A stretch of DNA of 5,224 nt from Deltaproteobacteria bacterium (lineage in GTDB: Bacteria; Desulfobacterota; GWC2-55-46; S146-73): NCBI GenBank assembly GCA_015492355.1, contig WGFF01000182.1, forward strand, positions 1 to 5,224, written 5' to 3'. A program made the translations under genes and the position numbers. This document shows positions 1 through 5,224 of the stretch, piece by piece. Position 1 is the stretch's first letter, and every line of letters begins with the position of its first letter. Below the pieces are notes generated by a model. That model saw nothing but the letters and a program-made list of their open reading frames with translations, was not told where the DNA came from and did no database searches.

Positions 1-2
1 GC

Positions 3-458
3 ATAATATCTGATAGAAAGAAAAGAGCGATTGAAAATTCCAAACTCTATCCTGTGTTAGAAGTAGTGTTTGATTATCTACCTGGTGGCAACAAAACAGG
101 CAAAATTAGTGAATACTTTGATGTTTATTCAGAGGCATATTACGATGGGTATAGTTTTTTTCGGAATACACTAAAACCTTTAAGGAAATTCGGTGCCTGC
201 CCATGTCTTTTAGTTTCTTCCACAAGGGTATCGCCGGCGCTACAGCTGACAGACATTCTCCTGGGAATAGTTGGCGATTTTATAAAATGGACATATACCA
301 ATAAGCGAACAGATAATATAGACAGGTATTTCACAAAGATATATGATAATTTTCACAGAGATGAACAAGGCAGAACACTTGGGGCAGGACTTATTGTCGA
401 ATTCAGTGATAAGGTGAAGGTTAAAAATAAACTTAAAGAACTCGGCCTTCCAGCGTAG
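3..458 (+). CDS. DUF3800-family protein, C-terminal part (5' end outside window)
   Basis: The reading frame is open from the left edge (first full codon at 3) to a TAG at 456-458, giving 151 visible residues. A GTG at 54 could serve as a start, but the 17 codons before it are also open and coding-like, so I treat the gene as truncated by the window edge. The visible part holds the motif PALQLTDILLG around residues 78-88, followed by charged helical sequence. This resembles the LQLADLLAG motif near the C-terminus of DUF3800 proteins, a family with a predicted RNase H-like fold, unknown biochemical role and frequent occurrence in mobile or accessory regions. Family members are usually 200-280 residues, so roughly the N-terminal third to half, including the expected early DExG-type motif, is missing from view. 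Composition (about 38% GC by hand count) is clearly lower than in the genes to the right. It converges on xerD. Family assignment rests on one motif and the overall look, so it is moderate. Confidence 0.68.
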   Translation: MISDRKKRAIENSKLYPVLEVVFDYLPGGNKTGKISEYFDVYSEAYYDGYSFFRNTLKPLRKFGACPCLLVSSTRVSPALQLTDILLGIVGDFIKWTYTNKRTDNIDRYFTKIYDNFHRDEQGRTLGAGLIVEFSDKVKVKNKLKELGLPA

Positions 459-477
459 TATAATTCCATCCAATATC

Positions 478-505
478 TTGTCGCATAATAGATATTATGT
501 CAAAT
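478..505 (+). other. dif: dif site, chromosome-dimer resolution site for XerC/XerD
   Basis: A 28-bp site with the dif layout: XerC arm TTGTCGCATAA (478-488), 6-bp central region TAGATA (489-494), XerD arm TTATGTCAAAT (495-505). Compared with E. coli dif as I remember it (arms GGTGCGCATAA and TTATGTTAAAT, centre TGTATA), the matches are 7/11, 4/6 and 10/11, or 21 of 28. The XerD arm is the better conserved one, as in dif sites generally, and the inner CGCATAA and TTATG core that flanks the strand-exchange region is intact. The inner inverted repeat CATAAT/ATTATG (484-489 and 494-499) is part of this dyad. It sits in the 73-bp gap between two convergent genes, 26 bp beyond the xerD stop codon. 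In bacteria dif lies in the replication terminus, where XerC/XerD activated by FtsK resolve chromosome dimers. The alternative is a dif-like copy carried by an integrated element. Confidence 0.85.
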
Positions 506-531
506 TGCATTTACACCCTTCTCACGCCTGG

Positions 532-1425
532 TTATCCCCTCGGGTGATGCCTCTTATGGAGTCTTTTCAGCCTCTCTCCACCCACATGGGTGTATATCTG
601 GGTGGTCGATACATCCGCATGACCGAGCATCTCCTGCACATACCTTATATCCGTTCCCCTCTCCAAGAGATGGGTCGCAAAGGAATGGCGTATTATATGG
701 GGTTTTATCTTCCTCCTTTCTATTCCCGAAACGAGCGCGTACTTCTTCACTATGTTCCAGAAATTCTGCCTCGTCATCCTTCCCCCCCTCGATGTGACAA
801 ACAGGTACTCGCTCATCTTTCTGCCCAGGATGAGTGGTCTTCCTTCCCTCATGTACTTTACGAGCCATTCCATGGCTATCTCTCCCACAGGAACGAGCCT
901 CTCCTTGCCCCCCTTTCCAAAGGCACGTATATAACCCCTCTGAAGATTCACATCACCCGTCCTGAGGGATATAAGCTCACTTACCCTCAGCCCAGTTGCA
1001 TAGAGTACCTCGAGCATGGTCCTGTCCCTCAGTCCTGTGACACATCCCACAGGGGGTGCTTCAAGGAGCCTTTCCACCTCTTCGGTGCTCAGACACTCAG
1101 GCAGTCTCCTCTCAATCCTCGGCATCTCCACAAGCTCGCACGGCGAGCCCTTTACAACACCCCTTCTCAGGAGGAATCTATAAAAACCCCTTAATGCAAC
1201 GAGACACCTCACCCTGGAACGCACACTCAGCCCCCTTCCTTTCAATACCTCGAGATAACCAGCCACCTCTCCCCTTTCAACATCCTTAAGCTGGTGTCCT
1301 GCCCTTTCAATATGGCTGATAAATCCCAGTATATCCCGCCTGTACGCAGAGGCAGTGTTAAGGGAAAGACCCCTTTCAACCACAAGATGGGACAAAAAAT
1401 CCTCAAGAAGGTCTCTGTTACTCAT
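532..1425 (-). CDS. xerD: Tyrosine recombinase XerD
   Basis: A 297-residue tyrosine recombinase, against 298 for E. coli XerD. The N-terminal SAM-like core-binding domain covers about residues 3-90 and the catalytic domain about 108-290. All six catalytic positions are visible: Arg147 (ATGLRVSEL), Lys171 (GKGGKERLVP), His243 and Arg246 (HIIRHSFATHLL), His269 (LGHADVSTTQ) and the nucleophile Tyr278 (IYTHV). Each is offset by one from the E. coli XerD numbering as I recall it. The ending RLKRLHKRHHPRG is of XerD type, which supports XerD over XerC. With XerC, the enzyme cuts and rejoins dif to convert chromosome dimers to monomers at septation under FtsK control. The ATG at 1425 overlaps the glnD stop as ATGA, with a weak AGGG four bases upstream, so translation is probably coupled to glnD. 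The candidate dif site lies 26 bp past its stop codon, which makes it very likely the site this enzyme acts on. Confidence 0.95.
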   Translation of the reverse strand: MSNRDLLEDFLSHLVVERGLSLNTASAYRRDILGFISHIERAGHQLKDVERGEVAGYLEVLKGRGLSVRSRVRCLVALRGFYRFLLRRGVVKGSPCELVEMPRIERRLPECLSTEEVERLLEAPPVGCVTGLRDRTMLEVLYATGLRVSELISLRTGDVNLQRGYIRAFGKGGKERLVPVGEIAMEWLVKYMREGRPLILGRKMSEYLFVTSRGGRMTRQNFWNIVKKYALVSGIERRKIKPHIIRHSFATHLLERGTDIRYVQEMLGHADVSTTQIYTHVGGERLKRLHKRHHPRG

Positions 1426-4103
1426 ACCGCCCTGTTGTGCTCCCTCAGGGAGTCCTGTGAGCCATCATCCATTGCCCTGTAGAGGGAATCTACTATCCGT
1501 TTGAGCTTCTCCTCGTTGTATATCTTCTGTCCGAATATATCCCGCACATAGAATATATCCGCTGCCTCATCACCCTTGGTGGTTATCTTTGCAACGTATA
1601 TGTACACACCGAGCCTTGATAGCACACTGGTTATGGTGTAGAGGAGCCCTATCCTGTTCTGGGCATGGATGTCGAGTACAGTACAGTGGTCTGATACACT
1701 GTTGTCCACGTGTATCCTCGTGGCAACCTTCGGCTTTTTCTTCATATCGAGAATAGAGGGCTTTTTCCGTCCCACAAGGTCTTCTACCCTCACCCTCCCT
1801 GAAAGTACCTTTGAGAAGTCATCCTCTATCTTCTCAAGCCTCCATTCGTCCTCTATGAGGTCTCCAAAGGGGGTCGTAACCTGAAGTATATCCAGGGCTA
1901 TACCGTTTCTAAGGGTGTTTATCTGGGCTCCAAGGATGTCTACCGAATTGGCAGCCATCACACCCGTTATCCTTGAGAACAATCCGTGTATATCGAAGGT
2001 ACATATGATTATCTCGGTGTATTCCCTGTCCCTGTCCTGCCTTACCTTCATTATGTACGGTCTCTCCCTGACCTTGAGTTCCCTTACAACCTTTATGTGC
2101 TCTGCTATGAACTCAGGGCTATTGGAGAGAAAGTATCTCTGGGGAAGGAGCTGAAAATACTCCTCCACATCGTCCATGTACTGACCCTGCTCCCTCAGTA
2201 TATCCCTAACCTCTTTTCTTATCCTCTCTATCCTCGGTCCAGCCTCTTCTATCTCGAAGGTTCTCCTTTCAAGTACCCTGAGTGCCTTAAAATATATCTC
2301 CTGGAACAGGGCACCCTTCCACTGATTCCATACCTCTGGACCGACTGCCCGTATATCCGCAAATGTAAGGAGATAGAGGAGATCGAGTCTCTCTATCTCC
2401 CCTACCTTACGTGCAAACTCAACGATTAGTTTTTCATCATGGAGGTCCCTGTACTGGGCTGTGTCTGCAAGGAGGAGATGGTTTGTTACGAGAAAACTCA
2501 GGAGTTCTATGTCCTCTTCTGGCAGATGGAGCCTTCTGCCTATCTCTCGAGCCATCTCTCCACCCTTCTGGGCATGTCCCTTGCCCCTTGCCTTGCCTAT
2601 ATCATGGAGTAGTACCCCGAGGAAGAGTACCTCTGGTTTTCTGACCTCATCGAATATGGTGGAAAGGAGGCGGAACTCTTCTCTGTACTCTCCCCTGAGC
2701 CTTTCGAGCTCCCTTACCGAAAAGAGCGAGTGGATATCCACGGTATATATGTGATAAAGGTCGTGCTGAACCCTGTGTGTTATCTCCCCGAATTCAGGGA
2801 TGTACCTTTCGAGAAATTTTAATCTGTGCATCTCGCTGAGGGTACGGAAGACATCCCTGCCCCTGAGTATCCTCAGGAAGGATTCCGCACAGTCCCTCGA
2901 TTCTATGAACCCCTTATCGACCCTTTCGAGGTTGTCGAGTATGCTGTCCTTTAGAGACTGGCTCAGCCCCACCCCGTGGCTCTGGAAATGCTCGAACGCC
3001 CTGAGGATGGCATGGGGGTCTCTCCTTAGAAGATCCCTGTCCCTGAGCGAGAGCAGTCCATCCTGGATGAAGAAGTCATCGTCGACAGGTCTCTTCCTTG
3101 AGAAAAACCGCCTTTTCCTGCCTTCATTAAGGGATCTCGAAAGTATGAGGTTCGAGAAGTGGTTTATATCAGAGGCATATCTGTAGTACTGCTGCATGAA
3201 GAGTTCCACAGCCAGGAAGTGCTCTGTATCGGTGTAGTTGAGGAGTTCTGCTATCCGTTCCTGGTGATCGAAGCTGAGCTGATCGGTCTTTCTGCCTGTC
3301 TCGAAGTGGAGTTCGTTCCTCACCCAGAAAAGAAAATCCACAGCCCTTGTAAGTGAGTCCCTGTCATCCTCTGAAAGTAGCCCTAAGGAGACAGGGTCAT
3401 GACCATTCGTGCCCCTTGCCTTCACTATCCACATGGCGGTATGGATGTCCCTCAATCCACCCTCGCCTTCCTTTATGTTGGGCTCAAGTATGTAGACAGA
3501 ATCGCCGTACTTTTGATGCCTGAGTGTATTCTCCTCGAGCTTCGATTTGATAAAATTCTTAAGACGCCTCTCAGAAAGGAGGTCCCTTTTTATCCTTTCC
3601 TTCAGTACATCGAAGAGAGCCCTGTTGCCGTATATGAATCTTCTGTCTAAGAGGCTCGTCAGTGTATTGAGGTCCCCTCCCCCAAGGGCTATGGTCTCGT
3701 CAACAGACCTTATGCTAAATCCTATATCGAGCCCTGTATCCCAGAGGATGTAAAGTATCCTGCGGGTGAGTTCCTCTATGGCAGGGGTCAGTCGCCCGGG
3801 GTAGAGGAGCATGAGGTCCACATCAGAGTTTATGTTCAGTTCCCCCCTGCCATAACCCCCGAGGGCAACGAGCGTAACCTCACCTGCGTCCTCTATATCC
3901 TCTGACAGGGAATGGAAGAGTGCCTTCAGGAGGTCGTCTATAAAACCTGTATACAGCTGTGTAATCTCATAGCCAGAGCGACTGCGGAGGTGTCTTTCCC
4001 TGAGGTCGGCCTTGAACTCACTGATACGTGACTTTATCCTAGATGGGTCTGGTCCACCGTGCCTGTTGAACGACTCAAGGAATGATGTGTATGTGGTGCC
4101 TAT
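1422..4103 (-). CDS. glnD: Bifunctional PII uridylyltransferase / uridylyl-removing enzyme GlnD (start codon uncertain)
   Basis: GlnD senses glutamine in the cytoplasm and adds UMP to, or removes it from, PII proteins (GlnB/GlnK), which control glutamine synthetase and nitrogen genes. Counting from a proposed ATA start at 4103 the protein has 893 residues (E. coli about 890). In order: a nucleotidyltransferase domain with GGYGRGELN at 82-90 and the metal-binding pair Asp94 and Asp96 in SDVDL; a helical linker region with NIKEGEGGLRDIH near 209-221; an HD hydrolase domain with HDLYHIYTVD near 447 and LLHDIGKARGKGH near 498-510; and two C-terminal ACT domains at about 697-745 and 808-856, the glutamine-sensing part. 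No ATG, GTG or TTG occurs in frame between the stop at 4209-4211 and the GTG at 3819-3821, yet that GTG falls inside the catalytic motif (the V of SDVDL). The real start must be upstream and non-standard, or the sequence has an error. Sites at 4103 (ATA), 4037 (ATA) and 4025 (ATC) are candidates; 4103 has the best ribosome-binding site. The stop overlaps the xerD start. Confidence 0.9.
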   Translation of the reverse strand: MGTTYTSFLESFNRHGGPDPSRIKSRISEFKADLRERHLRSRSGYEITQLYTGFIDDLLKALFHSLSEDIEDAGEVTLVALGGYGRGELNINSDVDLMLLYPGRLTPAIEELTRRILYILWDTGLDIGFSIRSVDETIALGGGDLNTLTSLLDRRFIYGNRALFDVLKERIKRDLLSERRLKNFIKSKLEENTLRHQKYGDSVYILEPNIKEGEGGLRDIHTAMWIVKARGTNGHDPVSLGLLSEDDRDSLTRAVDFLFWVRNELHFETGRKTDQLSFDHQERIAELLNYTDTEHFLAVELFMQQYYRYASDINHFSNLILSRSLNEGRKRRFFSRKRPVDDDFFIQDGLLSLRDRDLLRRDPHAILRAFEHFQSHGVGLSQSLKDSILDNLERVDKGFIESRDCAESFLRILRGRDVFRTLSEMHRLKFLERYIPEFGEITHRVQHDLYHIYTVDIHSLFSVRELERLRGEYREEFRLLSTIFDEVRKPEVLFLGVLLHDIGKARGKGHAQKGGEMAREIGRRLHLPEEDIELLSFLVTNHLLLADTAQYRDLHDEKLIVEFARKVGEIERLDLLYLLTFADIRAVGPEVWNQWKGALFQEIYFKALRVLERRTFEIEEAGPRIERIRKEVRDILREQGQYMDDVEEYFQLLPQRYFLSNSPEFIAEHIKVVRELKVRERPYIMKVRQDRDREYTEIIICTFDIHGLFSRITGVMAANSVDILGAQINTLRNGIALDILQVTTPFGDLIEDEWRLEKIEDDFSKVLSGRVRVEDLVGRKKPSILDMKKKPKVATRIHVDNSVSDHCTVLDIHAQNRIGLLYTITSVLSRLGVYIYVAKITTKGDEAADIFYVRDIFGQKIYNEEKLKRIVDSLYRAMDDGSQDSLREHNRAV

Positions 4104-5224
4104 ACAATCCCACCCCCTTCTTTTATGTATCGTAGTATGCCTGTGGATATGCCCTCTGCTATCTTTTTGAGATACCTCTCGTCCATAAGCCTCTTTTCCT
4201 CTACCGGATTACTTATGAACGATACCTCAACCAGTATACTCGGCATGTTGGTACCTATGAGCACCCAGAACGGTGCACCCTTGACACCGTTACTCTTTAT
4301 GTCCCTGTAACCCTTCTTGAGCCTTCCCACGAGGCTTTCCTGCACAAAGGAGGCAAGTCTACTCGACTCATTGGTCTTGGCTGTACGCACAAGGTCATAT
4401 ATTATGTACTCAAGGTCACTCATTGCCTTTGTTGTGGTTGCATTCTCCCTTGCAGCTATCCTCATTGCCTCCCTATCGGTTGTAAGACCGAGAAAATAGG
4501 TCTCCACACCAGATGCCCTCCTCCTGGGGCTTGCGTTCACGTGTATGGATACAAAAAGGTCTGCCTTTTTACTGTTTGCTATGGCAGTCCTCTCCTCAAG
4601 GGGGATGAACACATCCCTCTCCCTTGTAAGGATTATCTTTGCGTTGAGCCTTTTCTGGAGTTCCTTTTTCAGGAGTTTCGATATCTTGAGGGTTACATCC
4701 TTTTCCTTAAGCCCCCTCTTACCGATGGCTCCGGGGTCCTTTCCTCCATGACCCGGGTCTATTACAATCCTTTTTACCTTAAGTCCCAACTGCTGACCCA
4801 GGGTCGGTCCATCGGATGTACCGTCGACTTTAAGGTCTGGTATCCTTTTCTTGTCCCCTATTACATCTATCACTATCCTGTAAGGGTCTGAGAGGTGGAA
4901 TATCCTGTACTTCTTTATGGACTCTATATCGAGTACGACCCTCACGGTTTTTCTGTTGTACTGTCCTACCCTGACCTTCTTGAGGAGTCCATCGTTTATT
5001 GGTATGGCTTTTTTGAGCCCCTTTCCGAGAAGGGCAAGGGATATATCCACATAGAGCCGTCTGGGCTTGTTTATGGAAGGGTCTTTCTTGAGCAGACGGT
5101 ATCTGTACCCTGCCCTGCCGTCCAGGTCTATCACAACCCTCGTGTATTCTGGATTCGACCAGTGTCTTATACCTGTTACAGATATCTTCTTCGGCTTTGA
5201 ATGGGCTGTTGAAAGGAGGAGGAA
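4100..5224 (-). CDS. N-acetylmuramoyl-L-alanine amidase, AMIN + Amidase_3 (AmiC-like), N-terminus cut by window edge
   Basis: This periplasmic zinc amidase is predicted to cleave the bond between N-acetylmuramic acid and L-alanine in peptidoglycan, mainly to separate daughter cells. A GTG at 5134 is a possible start but would cut into the AMIN domain (TRVVIDLDG). The frame stays open to the right edge and upstream encodes FLLLSTAHS then KPKK, which looks like the end of a signal peptide. I therefore read 374 visible residues, with only the first 10-20 missing. The AMIN domain, which targets the enzyme to the septum or peptidoglycan, covers about residues 14-122 with two similar halves. The Amidase_3 domain covers about 151-368. 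Zinc ligands are His159 (DPGHGGKDPG), Glu174 (GLKEKDVTL) and His228 (SIHVNAS); the catalytic Glu333 is in ILVEVSFISN. AmiA lacks an AMIN domain, so AmiC or AmiB is the closer comparison; no LysM repeat is present. It is the first visible gene of the operon and its TAG stop overlaps the proposed glnD start. Confidence 0.93.
   Translation of the reverse strand, partial: FLLLSTAHSKPKKISVTGIRHWSNPEYTRVVIDLDGRAGYRYRLLKKDPSINKPRRLYVDISLALLGKGLKKAIPINDGLLKKVRVGQYNRKTVRVVLDIESIKKYRIFHLSDPYRIVIDVIGDKKRIPDLKVDGTSDGPTLGQQLGLKVKRIVIDPGHGGKDPGAIGKRGLKEKDVTLKISKLLKKELQKRLNAKIILTRERDVFIPLEERTAIANSKKADLFVSIHVNASPRRRASGVETYFLGLTTDREAMRIAARENATTTKAMSDLEYIIYDLVRTAKTNESSRLASFVQESLVGRLKKGYRDIKSNGVKGAPFWVLIGTNMPSILVEVSFISNPVEEKRLMDERYLKKIAEGISTGILRYIKEGGGIV
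4111..4119 (-). promoter_or_regulatory. Probable ribosome-binding site for glnD
   Basis: On the minus strand this reads AAGGGGGTG, matching 8 of 9 bases of the canonical AAGGAGGTG. Seven bases separate it from the ATA at 4103-4101, an ideal spacing. It lies inside the last codons of the amidase gene, where it encodes the glycine-rich tail KEGGGIV; that tail may be glycine-rich for this reason. It is the main support for placing the glnD start at 4103, though a purine-rich run can also arise simply from glycine codons. Confidence 0.55.

Noticed and set aside
1..22. GCATAA at the left edge as the arm of a second dif site
   Set aside because: Only the inner left arm matches; the expected right arm position reads ATAGAAAGAAA with about 4 of 11 matches, and the frame is coding there.
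484..499. CATAAT/ATTATG inverted repeat as a transcription terminator
   Set aside because: The stem is six AT pairs with no following T run, and it coincides exactly with the core of the dif site, which explains it better.
478..1194. A 238-codon plus-strand open frame overlapping dif and xerD
   Set aside because: It is antisense to xerD over nearly all its length, begins with a TTG inside the dif site, has no recognisable domain, and its His/Pro/Leu-rich composition is that of a shadow of a biased coding strand.
1986..2429. A 147-codon plus-strand open frame within glnD
   Set aside because: It is fully antisense to the HD and ACT region of glnD and shows no domain of its own; other plus-strand frames in 1500-5200 are shadows of the same kind.
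3819..3821. GTG at 3821 as the true glnD start
   Set aside because: It is the Val between the two metal-binding Asp residues of SDVDL; starting there would remove the first Asp and the glycine-rich motif that the frame encodes directly upstream.
5132..5134. GTG at 5134 as the true amidase start
   Set aside because: The frame stays open upstream and encodes the first AMIN strand and a signal-peptide end, so this GTG is an internal Val.
5211..5224. Plus-strand GAAAGGAGGAGGAA as a strong Shine-Dalgarno sequence for a rightward gene
   Set aside because: It is the complement of Leu codons (CTC, CTC, CTT) in the hydrophobic signal peptide of the amidase; no start can be seen because the window ends.

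Overview
The window looks like part of the chromosome of a Gram-negative bacterium. A three-gene minus-strand operon (secreted cell-wall amidase, glnD, xerD) meets a plus-strand gene fragment from the other side, and between their 3' ends lies a sequence I read as a dif site, the chromosome-dimer resolution site used by XerC/XerD. The amidase has an AMIN domain and a signal peptide, which points to a cell envelope with a periplasm. GC is about 49% in sampled lines of the operon, with heavy use of ATA and AGG codons. That would fit a Nitrospirota or deltaproteobacterial lineage, but the assignment is an inference and not secure.

Layout, left to right. Positions 3-458 (+) hold the C-terminal half of a DUF3800-family protein whose start is outside the window; this stretch is only about 38% GC by hand count. 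Positions 459-531 are the only intergenic DNA and carry the dif-like site (478-505). Positions 532-1425 (-) are xerD. Positions 1422 to about 4103 (-) are glnD, the PII uridylyltransferase/uridylyl-removing enzyme. Positions 4100-5224 (-) are an AMIN plus Amidase_3 N-acetylmuramoyl-L-alanine amidase that runs off the right edge inside its signal peptide.

The operon reads amidase, then glnD, then xerD, with overlapping ends at both junctions (a probable ATAG overlap and a clear ATGA overlap), so translation is probably coupled. Amidase and XerD both act late in the cell cycle, in daughter-cell separation and chromosome unlinking. GlnD is the nitrogen sensor that modifies PII. No promoter is visible; it should lie beyond the right edge.

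The points most worth a second look are: (1) a dif site with 21 of 28 bases matching E. coli dif as I remember it, 26 bp from the xerD stop codon; (2) a sharp composition change exactly at that site, as expected if foreign DNA abuts or was integrated at dif; (3) glnD, whose conserved nucleotidyltransferase domain begins upstream of every in-frame ATG, GTG or TTG codon, suggesting a rare ATA start preceded by a near-perfect Shine-Dalgarno sequence.
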